This document shows, piece by piece, positions 36,011 to 45,674 of a stretch of DNA of 64,000 nt. The notes beneath the pieces are model-generated. The model was not told where the DNA came from. It did no database searches and saw only the letters and a program-made list of their open reading frames with translations. The position numbers and the translations under genes were made by a program. Origin of the DNA: Adhaeribacter aerolatus. GTDB taxonomy: Bacteria > Bacteroidota > Bacteroidia > Cytophagales > Hymenobacteraceae. Within the stretch, counting starts at the first letter, position 1. Each line of letters begins with the position of its first letter. The DNA lies in the NCBI RefSeq assembly GCF_007991635.1, contig NZ_BJYS01000037.1, positions 20,774 through 84,773 on the forward strand, given 5' to 3'.

Positions 36011-38095
36011 TCACTTCTGAACCGCCGCAGCTTGTTGCGTTTCCTGCCAGGCTTTTCTAAATTGTTCAAATCCAGCTAGCGTTCTTGGTTTGGCTTTCTG
36101 CAGGGCTTTTGTAAATTTATTACCGGTAAGGTGAATGCCTTGAACCTGCAGTTGCGAGGCAACCGAAATGGCTACGGCTTCGTCATAAGGTGCCAGTTTC
36201 TTTATTATCTTACCGGGGTTATCTTTAGCCGAAAGTAGTATTTGGGTGGCGTATTCTTTAGCGCTGGTTCGCTTATTATCCTTATCAGCATCAATCCAAA
36301 CGGCACCCGATGCGCCCATTACCAGCGGCTCCCAGTGCGGTCCGGTTGGCTGATAAGGTTTAACCAAAGGCCAGTAAGGCATACTGCCGGCGGGTCCGTC
36401 GGCAACAGCCACCAGGAATACATCCTGTTTGGATAAGGGTAGTTGCCAGGATCCGCTCCATTTTACGCCCGCCGCTGTTTGGTTACTAATATTCACTTTC
36501 TGAATTTTCCGGCCGTTAGCATAAAGCGTTACCCGTTTAGCCCGCACCCAACTCGGCCCCAGTACCCGGACCGTTACCTGAACCTCCCCTGCTGCCGGCA
36601 CCAATTCTCCCGGACCGTATTTATTCTCCACCAACAGTTCGGTCAGTAAGCCCAGACTCACCATTACTTTACCCGCGGTAAAATTATTCACGGCTTCTGC
36701 CACGTTTATCTGGCCCGGATTGGTAGCCGAGCTGCGGATATAAGTCCGCCCTTGCCCTACTATATAGCGGCTTACATCGTGCGAATCGCTGGAACCTACC
36801 GGCGTGACCTGGTACCCGCCATTCAGCATACCAAACCAATCGTGTAGTAACTGGTGGTTATCGGTTTGTAACGCACCCGAATTTATAACTTCCATGGCAT
36901 TAGCCGGGAAAGTCCAGCCGGTTAAGGTGCGGCCCGCCGGGGCCAGGTGATGCGCCGGGTCAAACGGCCGGAAACCCGCATGTTCATCGCGGGCATGATT
37001 CAGAATAATAGCATTGGAGGCAGCAGGCGGGCCTAAAGTAAGCGCCAAGGCATTCCAGTCTTTTGCCCAGTAGTTGGACATAGGCGCATCCGGCGCAACC
37101 GGAAAAATATTAAAATGTCCGACCGGCGTGGTTACTTCACTGCCCATAACGGGGGTAAAATATTTATTTAGCCCTAGCTGTTTTACCTCCTGGCTGATAT
37201 CGATGTGTTTATTATGATCAGTGATAATGGGCAGCTCTATTCCTTCGCCGGCCAGAGTAACCGCCCTTTCGGCAACGGTAGCATCGCCGTGGCCCGAGTG
37301 GGTAAACGTGTGCACGTGCGTATCGCTGCTAATCCAGCCGGCCGTGGGCACTTCGGCCTGAATGGCTAATTTTATTACTTTCCGCTCACCGGTCTTAAGG
37401 TTCAGGTTTACCGAATCTACACTATATTCAAATCCGCGGCCGGCGTATAACCGGTAACTACCCGCTGGCAAATGGATACTGACCTTTCCATTACCGGTAT
37501 AAACCACGCCGGTCCGGGTGGCCAGTAAGTCACTTTGGAGGGTACTAACGGGTTGCAGAATACCCGCCGCATTTACTATTGTAATCCTGGCAGGCAACGG
37601 CTGCTTAGTTTTGGCATCCAGCACTTCTACTTCCACCAAAGCCTCGTTTAATACCTGGTTTACGGGGCGGTTATCCAGCACCACTTCGCCAACCCGGATG
37701 TCGTCGCTAAAAGGGCTGGCTGTTGCCACCCGCATAATATTCTCGCCGGTTTTTAAGCGGCCCGCCGGAACCGGCAGATACGTGCGCATATCTTTTTCGT
37801 CGGTAACTAATGGACCCAAAATTGAGTCATTCAGCAGCACCCGCCACGCTTGCTTCACATCTTGTTGCCTTAATTGCAGCGTGTACGCGCTTTTATTTAC
37901 CTGAGCAGTAAACCGGATTTCCAAATATTTGGCCTCGGGCAGGGCCGGAAAAGATGCCCACTCCGGTTGGTCGCCGCTCCGTACATGATGTAGTTTCGCA
38001 TCCAGTACCCGGTCCTGCCCGAACAGCGGCTTACCCGGAATTAACCACATCAGGAATAGGAAGGCTATTGCAACAGGTTTTAAGTTCATTCGCAT
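36011..38095 (-). CDS. Exported PHP-domain metallohydrolase (CehA/McbA family)
   Basis: 694-residue protein with an N-terminal signal peptide (hydrophobic about 8-26, ending FGQ). A beta-rich N-terminal half (galactose-binding-like and carboxypeptidase-regulatory-like segments, ITIVNAAG ... GSYRLYAGR) precedes a PHP domain with metal motifs SDTHVH (about 257-262), ITDHNKH (about 291-297), GSEVTTPVGHFN and VGSSDSHD. CehA/McbA members hydrolyse esters, carbamates or phosphoesters; in polysaccharide loci the substrate is undefined. It lies downstream of the GH109-like gene at 38172 but behind a strong terminator, so separate or read-through expression is expected. Confidence 0.85.
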   Translation of the reverse strand: MRMNLKPVAIAFLFLMWLIPGKPLFGQDRVLDAKLHHVRSGDQPEWASFPALPEAKYLEIRFTAQVNKSAYTLQLRQQDVKQAWRVLLNDSILGPLVTDEKDMRTYLPVPAGRLKTGENIMRVATASPFSDDIRVGEVVLDNRPVNQVLNEALVEVEVLDAKTKQPLPARITIVNAAGILQPVSTLQSDLLATRTGVVYTGNGKVSIHLPAGSYRLYAGRGFEYSVDSVNLNLKTGERKVIKLAIQAEVPTAGWISSDTHVHTFTHSGHGDATVAERAVTLAGEGIELPIITDHNKHIDISQEVKQLGLNKYFTPVMGSEVTTPVGHFNIFPVAPDAPMSNYWAKDWNALALTLGPPAASNAIILNHARDEHAGFRPFDPAHHLAPAGRTLTGWTFPANAMEVINSGALQTDNHQLLHDWFGMLNGGYQVTPVGSSDSHDVSRYIVGQGRTYIRSSATNPGQINVAEAVNNFTAGKVMVSLGLLTELLVENKYGPGELVPAAGEVQVTVRVLGPSWVRAKRVTLYANGRKIQKVNISNQTAAGVKWSGSWQLPLSKQDVFLVAVADGPAGSMPYWPLVKPYQPTGPHWEPLVMGASGAVWIDADKDNKRTSAKEYATQILLSAKDNPGKIIKKLAPYDEAVAISVASQLQVQGIHLTGNKFTKALQKAKPRTLAGFEQFRKAWQETQQAAAVQK

Positions 38096-38130
38096 GAAAT
38101 CATGTTCTTGCTAAGAGTTGGCAGTAAAAC

Positions 38131-38161
38131 AAAAAAGGATACCTTTTCTGGGTATCCTTTT
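38131..38161 (-). terminator. Rho-independent terminator after GH109-like copy 2
   Basis: AAAAGGATACC (38133-38143) and GGTATCCTTTT (38151-38161) form a perfect 11-bp stem with a 7-nt loop. On the minus strand the stem runs into six T. It starts 10 nt after the stop codon at 38172 and 36 nt before the start of the PHP-domain gene. Confidence 0.88.
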
Positions 38162-38171
38162 AAATTAGCTT

Positions 38172-39503
38172 TTAAAATACTTCATTCAGGCCGAAAGTTG
38201 GTTTGCGGTTTATCCAGTTGCCCCGGGTAAAATCGGGGAAAGGCTGCGGAGCCCCGCCGGCCGCTACCGACATTTCCGACAAGGGGGTAATAACGCTCCA
38301 GGCGGCCGCATCATATACATCCAAAGGCGGCGGCGTTTGCCTTTTTACCGATTCCACAAAACCATTTAAGACAAAATAATCATTACCCGTGTGACCCGAT
38401 CCTTTGGCTTTATCTTCGGATTTCTGCCAAAGCACATGGTCGAATTCTTTCATGTATTTGTCAGCTACTTCGCCCTGGTGCTCCGGGCTCTTTCCTTCTA
38501 CATAAATCATGTTGCCATTATACATCCACAGGCCATTGGTGCCCTGTACCAGGTAATTATTTGTTTTGGGCCGCGGCAAATTAGTATCGTGGGTAATTAC
38601 AATGGTTTCGCCGTTTTGGGTAGTAATAACGGTGGTTACAATATCGCCGAGTTTAAAGTTTACTTTTGCGTTCTGGTGGTTCTCCCCGCCTTTTTTAACA
38701 ATATATTCGTGTAAGCCCCGGGCTTTGGTAGCTACCGAGGTTAATGAAAGGAATTTATTGCCCCGGTTAATATTTAACAGATTGGCTACAGGACCTATGC
38801 CATGAGTCGGATATAAATCGCCGTTGCGGTGCACCGAGTGATTGGTTCGCCATTTGGCTTCGTGTTGGCCATTTGCGCCAAATTCGGCACCGGGTGCAAC
38901 TTTAATAGCCCGCAGGTCGTGCAAGTAGCCACATTCGCAATGCAAGAGCTCGCCGAAAAGTCCGCTCCGCACCATGTTCAGCACGGCCATTACATCGCGG
39001 CGGTAGCAGGAGTTTTCCAGAATCATGCAGGGCACGCCGGTTTCCTCGGAAGTGTTTACCAAATCCCAGCATTCTTCAATGGTATTGGCGGCCGATACTT
39101 CTACCCCGGGCCGTTTACCGGCTTTCATGGCGGCTACGGCCATGGGCGTATGCCATTCCCAAGGGGTGGCAATAATCACCCCGTCCAGGTCTTTGCGCTT
39201 GAGCATTTCCAAGTAGGCATGGTCGCCGCTGGTGTACGTTTCCGGTTTTTTATGACCGGCTTTGGCTATTAATTCCTGCGCTATCTTTATCCGCTCCGGG
39301 TCAATATCGCAAATAGCCGGAATCAGCACATCATCCCGTTTTAACAGGTTGCGTAAATGGTTGGTGCCGCGCAATCCAACGCCCAGAAAACCAATCCGGG
39401 CTTTTTTTTCCGGAGCGACGGCGGTACCCCAGGAAAGCGCCGGCGCTAAGGCCAGTCCGGTAGTTGCCACTAAGTTCTTTTTAAGAAAAATACGTCTGTT
39501 CAT
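38172..39503 (-). CDS. GH109-like Gfo/Idh/MocA protein, copy 2
   Basis: 443-residue Tat-exported protein (NRRIFLKKN), very close to the 32640-33992 protein. The residues from KRKDLDGVIIATPWEWH through NTSEETGV are identical except at the edges, and the underlying DNA differs mainly at synonymous sites. NAD motif GFLGVGLRG, ENSCYRRDVMAVLNMVR, WRTNH and YPTHGIGP are intact, so the predicted activity is again NAD-dependent alpha-N-acetylgalactosaminidase. The differences lie in the region after YLHDLR and in the final third, which could change aglycone or sulfate tolerance. Its own terminator lies 10 nt downstream. Confidence 0.88.
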   Translation of the reverse strand: MNRRIFLKKNLVATTGLALAPALSWGTAVAPEKKARIGFLGVGLRGTNHLRNLLKRDDVLIPAICDIDPERIKIAQELIAKAGHKKPETYTSGDHAYLEMLKRKDLDGVIIATPWEWHTPMAVAAMKAGKRPGVEVSAANTIEECWDLVNTSEETGVPCMILENSCYRRDVMAVLNMVRSGLFGELLHCECGYLHDLRAIKVAPGAEFGANGQHEAKWRTNHSVHRNGDLYPTHGIGPVANLLNINRGNKFLSLTSVATKARGLHEYIVKKGGENHQNAKVNFKLGDIVTTVITTQNGETIVITHDTNLPRPKTNNYLVQGTNGLWMYNGNMIYVEGKSPEHQGEVADKYMKEFDHVLWQKSEDKAKGSGHTGNDYFVLNGFVESVKRQTPPPLDVYDAAAWSVITPLSEMSVAAGGAPQPFPDFTRGNWINRKPTFGLNEVF

Positions 39504-39881
39504 ATCAGGTTAATAAAAAAGATTATCCGCTTGGAGCCTGTTATTCCTGTATTATAGATGAAGCTGTAAAGTATTTTAAAGTTGGTTGCCATTAGTGGTG
39601 TTATTACCACTAAAGAAGCCTTCACCCGACTATTTGCCGGTAAAAACACACGGCACCGGCTAGGGCCTAAACAACTATTAAAATGCTAATTATCTTTAAT
39701 ATGTAAAAGGCTGAAGAGGGTAAATGAATATTTTTAAATTGAGTGAAATGATAAAGTTTATCGGCTAATTCCTGAGAAACTTAAGATAAACCATTATACC
39801 TGCAGATTAAGCAAAGAACCGCTTCCTTTCCCTTTTGAGCGAAAGGAAGCATTGGTTCTTTGCTATCCACAACCACCCAAA
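39504..39881. other. Intergenic region with leader/terminator elements, no gene
   Basis: 378 bp between a SusD stop (39882) and the start of GH109-like copy 2 (39503). The SusD-proximal end holds a long hairpin (39811-39863). The remaining AT-rich part should contain the promoter for GH109-like copy 2. No coding frame is convincing. Confidence 0.5.
39811..39863 (-). terminator. Long hairpin directly after susD (pair 3)
   Basis: GCAAAGAACC (39811-39820) pairs perfectly with GGTTCTTTGC (39854-39863) and GCTTCCTTTC (39821-39830) with GAAAGGAAGC (39841-39850), with a 3-nt bulge and a 10-nt loop. It starts 18 nt after the SusD stop. The following T content is weak, so it may be an mRNA 3'-end stabiliser or terminator. 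Confidence 0.7.
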
Positions 39882-41369
39882 TTATGGATTCTGCGTTAAG
39901 TTAGGATTCGTTAACAATTCATTTTGCGGAACAAAGTAAACTACCCGCGGACTGTTTGGCTCGACTATCTGCACATTTTGCCCGCTTAGTAAGTGGTAGC
40001 CCGGATAATTTCGCACCAGGGGCATATTATTCCGGAATAAATCATACTTGCGCCAGCCTTCAAAGGCGAGTTCTAATCTTCTTTCTTCCAGTACTACCGA
40101 TAATACCGAAGGATGACCTTTTAAATCTCCTAAGGTATACAGCGCATCGCCCGATAAACCGGCTCTTTTCCGGATTAAGTTCACATCATCCAGCGCCAAC
40201 TGGTTTTTGCCTAATTTGGCATTGGCTTCGGCCCGCATCAGGTAAATATCGGCTAACCGCAAATAAACCGGCGAACTCAGGGTTTGCAATCCTTCCTGCC
40301 ACGAGTATTTGTTAATGTAATATTTCTCCAGACCGTTTCTTTTCTCCAGAACTGGTTTCCCCTGGGCATCATAGGTAATATTTCCCTGCGCATTGCGGAT
40401 ATACACGGGTTCTACAAAACTTTGGCGGGCATCATTCGGGTTTTTATTTAATAAATTCCGGTAAGTTTCAGAAGCGTACATTTCGCCCCAGCCTGCGCCA
40501 TTCTGGCTGTAGTACAACGAGCCAATCGCCGCTTTGGCCATGTCGTCGGTAGCAATATGCTTAATGGCAAAAATGGTTTCGGGGTTACTTTCGTTGGCGA
40601 CCGTAAAATATTTCTTAAACGGCTCCGTATCCATTAATTTGTAGCGCTTGGAGTTAATAACCTTCTCCGCATATTCAATGGCTTTGGCGTTATCTTCCTT
40701 GTATAAATACACCCGGGATAACAGCGCGTAGGTTACTTCTTTAGAAGCAAAACTGCTGTTTTTCGCTACCGTCATTAACTCGGCAGCTTTGAGCAAATCG
40801 GCTATTACAAAATCATAAACTTCTTTAACAGTACTCCGGGGTGGTAGCGCCGTTACATCGGTATCTTTCCGAATCATTACCCCCGCCGAGGCGCCCTTAT
40901 CCTGTGAATAGGGCCGTCCGAAAAGATTTACCAAATCGAAGTGCGCCATGGCCCGCAGAAAATAATTTTCGCCGAGCAGTTGGTCGGTTACCGGCGACTT
41001 TCCTTCCGGAATTGATTCTATTGCTGCATTGGTACCATATATTACTTTATAAGCGGCGAGCCAGAATTCCCGGGTCCGGTCCATGTTTACCACGTGCTGG
41101 TAATTATAGGCGAAAAACAGGTGGTTGGTAGTGGTACCGCTCAAAGTAACATTATCGCTGGCGTACTCGGTTAATACGTGCAGGTTTTTGGCGTAATTAT
41201 TTCCTTTCAGGTTGGCATAATTACCCAATGTAGCGGCTTCTATCCCATCCTGCGTGGTAAAGATAGTATCGGCCGACTTGCCGTTGTAAGGTTCCAGGGT
41301 CAGCTCGCAGGACGTTGAAGTTAATAAAAGTCCTGCTGTCAGCAATTGGTACAATATATTCTTTTTCAT
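39882..41369 (-). CDS. SusD/RagB-family glycan-binding lipoprotein (pair 3)
   Basis: 495-residue SusD-like lipoprotein. The signal ends TSTSC followed by Glu (CELTLEPYNGKS), a surface-type signal. Recognisable SusD blocks: GENYFLRAMAHFDLVNLFGRPY, YLRLADIYLMRAEANAKLG, LIRKRAGL and LEERRLELAFEGWRKYDLFR. It follows its SusC partner by 29 bp, so they are cotranscribed. It should recognise the same glycan fragments as the transporter. The unit ends at a long hairpin. Confidence 0.95.
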   Translation of the reverse strand: MKKNILYQLLTAGLLLTSTSCELTLEPYNGKSADTIFTTQDGIEAATLGNYANLKGNNYAKNLHVLTEYASDNVTLSGTTTNHLFFAYNYQHVVNMDRTREFWLAAYKVIYGTNAAIESIPEGKSPVTDQLLGENYFLRAMAHFDLVNLFGRPYSQDKGASAGVMIRKDTDVTALPPRSTVKEVYDFVIADLLKAAELMTVAKNSSFASKEVTYALLSRVYLYKEDNAKAIEYAEKVINSKRYKLMDTEPFKKYFTVANESNPETIFAIKHIATDDMAKAAIGSLYYSQNGAGWGEMYASETYRNLLNKNPNDARQSFVEPVYIRNAQGNITYDAQGKPVLEKRNGLEKYYINKYSWQEGLQTLSSPVYLRLADIYLMRAEANAKLGKNQLALDDVNLIRKRAGLSGDALYTLGDLKGHPSVLSVVLEERRLELAFEGWRKYDLFRNNMPLVRNYPGYHLLSGQNVQIVEPNSPRVVYFVPQNELLTNPNLTQNP

Positions 41370-41398
41370 TTCAAATCAGTTTTAAAGAATCTAAAAAA

Positions 41399-44300
41399 TT
41401 ACAGCCCCAGATTAATGCCAAAGAGTACTTTCTTGCTTAAAGGATAAGGCGTATCCAGAATGCCGTTATCAAAATTAACCTCCGGATCCAGACCGGAATA
41501 TTTTGTCCAGGTATGCAGGTTATCGGCCGACACGAACACGTTCAGGTTGCTGAAACTTAATTTCTGGATCCAGGTGGCCGGGATTTCATAATTCAAGCGG
41601 ATATTCCGCAAGCGGATATAGCTGCCATCCTCTAAAAACCGGGAAGAAGGTTTGTTGGAGTTGGTACCACCACCTCCCAGAATCGGGAAAGGGTGGGTTG
41701 CAACATCGCCTGGTTTTTCCCATCTGGTCCAGCCGTTTTTCAACTTCACCTGGCCGTTGGTTGGATAAGCGCCATCGGCATCCATCGATTCCCGGTCGGA
41801 ATTATAAAGCAGGTTGCCGCTCACGAAGTTAAAGAACACGTTCAGGCTTAAACCTTTGTAGGCAAAATTATTTGTAAAACCACCGGTAAAATCCGGACTG
41901 GCTTTACCCACTACCTGTAAAGTAGCCAGGTTGTAGTTAGAAGTTTTTTCTACCTGGGTAACTTTGCCATCGGCATCATAGGTGAGCTTTTCCCATAACG
42001 GGCCACCGGTCTGCGGGTCTACGCCGGCCCATTTTTGCATGTACCAGGTACGCAGGGGTTGCCCCACCATTACCCTTCTTAATCCGTTTACAATCGGTTG
42101 ATCGTTATACAAAGAAGTTACTTCGTTGCGGTTAAACCCAACATTAAAGTTCGTTTCCCAGGTAAAATCGGAAGTAGCAATATTAGTTGTGTTTAATTCA
42201 ATATCTACCCCATTGTTCCGGATGGTACCAATATTTTGAATCTGGGAGGTGAAACCGGAAGCCGAAGATAAAGGCACATCAAATAACAAACCTTTGTTGT
42301 CGCGCTGGTAAGCATCAACCGCAATGTCAATCCGTTTGAACAAACCAATATTTAAACCAACGTTGGTCGTATAAGCTTTCTCCCAGGTTAAATTGGGGTT
42401 AGCCAATCGGGAAGGAATAGCGGCGGAAATACCGGCATATTGCGTAGAATAACTGTACAAAGCGCGGGTTATAAAATCGGCAATGTTGGCATTACCGGTA
42501 GTGCCGTAACTGGCCCGGAACTTTAATAAAGACAAAGGACCGGATTTAGGCATGAAATCCTCGTTCGATACTATCCAGGAACCGCCGAAGGCATAAAAAT
42601 TACCATATTGGTTATTAGAGCCAAATTTAGAAGAACCGTCGCGGCGGAAAGACGCTACCCCGAAATATTTATTATTATAACTGTAATCTACCTGGGAAAA
42701 ATAAGAGTTGAAAGCGCTCTTATATTTAGAACCGGTTATCCCCACCGGAACCGCCGCTACATCCATAATTTCCAGGCCCGATGGCACGCCGCCGCCCTGG
42801 CTGTTCAGGTTATCGCCGTAGTTGGTTTGGAATTCTGCTCCTAAAATACCGCTCAGGCTGTGGTTCCCGAAATTTTTAGCGGCTTTTAACAAATTAGAAT
42901 TCAATAATGATTGCGCGTATCTGATATTATTCGTTAACAAGCCTTTCCGCAGGGAGCCGGTAGGAGTTTTGGGGTCCGCATAAAGTTCAGCACGGGCACT
43001 GCTGATATCGGCCCGGTTCGTAGTCGAGAAACTTAACCAATCATTAATATCATAATTCAGCATTAAATCGCCTTGTATATTATTACCTCTTTCATTGGAG
43101 TAATTTAAAGGCAGATAAAACAGGAAGTTAGTCCGCTCCCGTCCCCGCCAGTCTGCTTCCTGGCCGGTACGGACGGTTCCATCCGGGTTATAAGGCGCAT
43201 CCCAGGGCAGGTTCCGGAAGGCCTGGTGCAGGGCCGGGCGTTCCTGCGGCGAATCGAATGTGGTATAATCCATCCGGCCATTGAGCCGGGTAGCAACGGT
43301 TACTTTCTCGTTTATTTTGTGTTCGAGGTTCATGCGAACATTAAACCGTTCGTAATCGGTAACCGTAACGGTACCCTGCTCCTTATAATAGTTGCCGCTG
43401 ATGTAAAACCGGGTTTTCTCGTTGCCGCCGCTGGCCGACAGTTCGTAATTTTGAGTAAGTCCGTTCCGGAAAGCTAAGTCCTTCCAGTTGGTATCGGTTT
43501 GAGTTAGGCTGGCGGGTAAATTCGCGTCCAGGTAGCTTTCAACCGTAGTCGGAAAATTCTTGCCGGCCAGGTAAGCATTAATTTGCGCTTCTGTCGGATT
43601 CGGATTCGTTTTCTTTAGCTCGTTGATGTGGGTACTTCTTTTGCCGGTATAATCATTTACCCACATGGGGCGCTGAAAATCATAAAACTCCTGCGAGTTC
43701 ATGGTTTCGAAATTGCCGCTTGAGACCCAACTGTTACCCAAGGAGGAGTTGAAGTTAATTTTGGTTTTGCCGGCTTTACCGCTTTTAGTGGTTATAACAA
43801 TTACCCCGTTGGCAGCCCTGGAACCATATAAACCGGTGGCGGCCGCATCTTTCAATACCGTTACCGACTCAATATCGTTGGGATTAGCGGTGCCGCCAAT
43901 TACCCCGTCTACTACGTACAGCGGATCGGCGCCCGCCGTATAAGAACCGGTTCCCCTAATCCGGACAGTTGGTGCATTACCCGGCTGGCCGGAACCACCT
44001 GAAACCATAATACCGGAGGCTTTACCTTGTAATAAGTTGCCCAGGTTGGGAGCTGTTACGCCTTTCAATTTTTCTTCGCTTACTACCGCCACCGAACTGG
44101 ATAATTGGGTTTGGTTTTTAGAAGTATAACCCACCACAACCACCTCTTCCAGGGCTTTATTATCTTCATTCAGGGTAACATTTATGGTAGACTGCCCATT
44201 TACCGAAACCTCTTTGGTGATAAAGCCAATAAAGGAGAAGATCAGGGTTCCGTTAGACTCCGGGAGGGCCAGGCTATACCGCCCATCGCTGCCGGTGGTA

Positions 44301-44581
44301 GTACCAACGGTATTCCCTTTAAGCAACACCGTTACGCCGGGCAAAGGCTCTCCTGCCACAGAAGAAACCCGGCCGGTAACCGTAATGGGCGCTACTTTAT
44401 TAAAAATTTTCTTCTTTATGGCCGGTTTAAATGCTGGGGAAATAAATTCTCTGGAACTGTTTAGCCCAATGGCACCCGCTGCCTCATACCCTTGCAGCGT
44501 TACAAAAGAAATGATAAGTCCGGTAAGCGTTTTTTTGGCTAACTGCGGAAAGACCTGGTATAAATCATTTTTCATATACAA
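41399..44581 (-). CDS. SusC-family TonB-dependent transporter (pair 3)
   Basis: 1060-residue outer-membrane transporter. Order: signal peptide region, CarboxypepD_reg domain (about 68-143, GTTTGSDGRYSL), linker EEVVVVGYTSKNQ, plug (LYVVDGVIGG; YGSRAANGVIVITTK) and barrel. The linker reads GYTSKNQ in place of the usual GYGTQKK found in the other three SusCs, a small sign of a different subfamily. No STN domain. MetM at residues 1 and 3 are both possible starts. A 1.1 kb gene-free region precedes it. Confidence 0.95.
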   Translation of the reverse strand: MYMKNDLYQVFPQLAKKTLTGLIISFVTLQGYEAAGAIGLNSSREFISPAFKPAIKKKIFNKVAPITVTGRVSSVAGEPLPGVTVLLKGNTVGTTTGSDGRYSLALPESNGTLIFSFIGFITKEVSVNGQSTINVTLNEDNKALEEVVVVGYTSKNQTQLSSSVAVVSEEKLKGVTAPNLGNLLQGKASGIMVSGGSGQPGNAPTVRIRGTGSYTAGADPLYVVDGVIGGTANPNDIESVTVLKDAAATGLYGSRAANGVIVITTKSGKAGKTKINFNSSLGNSWVSSGNFETMNSQEFYDFQRPMWVNDYTGKRSTHINELKKTNPNPTEAQINAYLAGKNFPTTVESYLDANLPASLTQTDTNWKDLAFRNGLTQNYELSASGGNEKTRFYISGNYYKEQGTVTVTDYERFNVRMNLEHKINEKVTVATRLNGRMDYTTFDSPQERPALHQAFRNLPWDAPYNPDGTVRTGQEADWRGRERTNFLFYLPLNYSNERGNNIQGDLMLNYDINDWLSFSTTNRADISSARAELYADPKTPTGSLRKGLLTNNIRYAQSLLNSNLLKAAKNFGNHSLSGILGAEFQTNYGDNLNSQGGGVPSGLEIMDVAAVPVGITGSKYKSAFNSYFSQVDYSYNNKYFGVASFRRDGSSKFGSNNQYGNFYAFGGSWIVSNEDFMPKSGPLSLLKFRASYGTTGNANIADFITRALYSYSTQYAGISAAIPSRLANPNLTWEKAYTTNVGLNIGLFKRIDIAVDAYQRDNKGLLFDVPLSSASGFTSQIQNIGTIRNNGVDIELNTTNIATSDFTWETNFNVGFNRNEVTSLYNDQPIVNGLRRVMVGQPLRTWYMQKWAGVDPQTGGPLWEKLTYDADGKVTQVEKTSNYNLATLQVVGKASPDFTGGFTNNFAYKGLSLNVFFNFVSGNLLYNSDRESMDADGAYPTNGQVKLKNGWTRWEKPGDVATHPFPILGGGGTNSNKPSSRFLEDGSYIRLRNIRLNYEIPATWIQKLSFSNLNVFVSADNLHTWTKYSGLDPEVNFDNGILDTPYPLSKKVLFGINLGL

Positions 44582-45373
44582 ATGGATTTAATTAAATTGA
44601 AACTGAGCAATTATTGAAGATTGGGGTAATAGGAAGCGGCGGTATGTTCGGTAAAGCTTGCTTATAGAAGCAATTCCTTATAATTAATCTTGCTAAATTC
44701 ATAGGCAGGTCTAATCGAATCGACGGAACAAATACATCTTATCTATGGAAAATACTTATTAAATAAACTTCGGGCAGGCAACCCCAAAACACAAAGCGCT
44801 AAGGTTTAATCAGGTTGTGCTATTATTATAATAAGACCTGCTTAACAGCTGCCGAATATTACTCAGAATCAAAGAGGCGGAATATTAAGAGAATTAATCT
44901 TACTTAAAACATCTTTCAAAACTCAAAAGCCGACAACGCGCTTGCATTTCGTTTCGATATGGGTAATTCTTTTAACCTTTCCTTTCCAAGTATAATAATT
45001 TTTTTCCTAAATACTTTCAAAAGAAAAAAAAATTTTTGTTAGATTATTAACTGTAAAAATAACATTTAATAATATGCCAAAGGGATGGGGTTGTTAATCT
45101 GGTTTATAATTAACCAGCAGAAATGAAGCGGCACTTTAAATATACAGTAGTAGTCAGACTAAATGGAAAGCCTACGAAAGAGTATTTATAGGATTAGTGA
45201 ATAATATAACTTGCTTTAAAGTAGGAATATTTTTCTCCATTTAAAATACGGGTTCAGGAAACTTTAGGTAAAATCAAATAAAAATGTGCCGGCCGGCTAA
45301 CACAAAAGTACTTCCGTCTATTACCCTAGCCGGAGCCTCACAGGCTGAAACAGAAACCACAGTAATCACCAAA

Positions 45374-45419
45374 AGCCAGAACCCACATCATCTTAAACAA
45401 GACAATATGGGTTCTGGCT
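45374..45419. repeat. Perfect 12-bp inverted repeat, 22-nt loop
   Basis: AGCCAGAACCCA (45374-45385) and TGGGTTCTGGCT (45408-45419) are exact reverse complements. On the minus strand the stem is followed by TTTTGGTG, so it could be a weak terminator about 255 bp after the receptor gene; otherwise a structured RNA end. Confidence 0.6.
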
Positions 45420-45599
45420 GAGGGGGTACAGAAAAATTAAGTAAGCGAAATAAAACGCTGTCTTTATTAAAAGAGTTAACGAAATGCCACTTATACTAAA
45501 CTGAATAAATAAATCCGTGATAATCCATTCATAAAACCCGGTAACTTTTCAAAACTCAACCAGGTTTATCTGACTGCAACTATAAGGCCAGCTGGCATT

Positions 45600-45648
45600 A
45601 TTACTTATTACTTATTACTTATTACTTATTACTTATTACTTATTACTT
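45600..45648. repeat. Heptamer tandem repeat (ATTACTT)7
   Basis: Seven exact copies of ATTACTT run from 45600 to 45648, ending 26 bp beyond the stop of the TonB-dependent receptor gene. Uninterrupted short repeats are prone to slippage, so copy number may vary between strains. It is not coding. Confidence 0.95.
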
Positions 45649-45674
45649 ATGACATATAGCTTACAAGGTACACC

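Larger units (their letters stand above)
44582..45674. other. Gene-free 1.1 kb region upstream of SusC pair 3
   Basis: No frame with protein character. It probably contains the susC promoter and leader (from 44582) plus the 3' region of the TonB-dependent receptor ending at 45675. It holds a perfect 12-bp inverted repeat (45374-45419) and a heptamer tandem repeat (45600-45648). I found no exact Bacteroidota TAnnTTTG promoter at the expected place. Confidence 0.5.

Noticed and set aside
45600..45648. Possible CRISPR array
   Set aside because: It is an uninterrupted 7-bp tandem repeat without spacers, and no cas gene is present.
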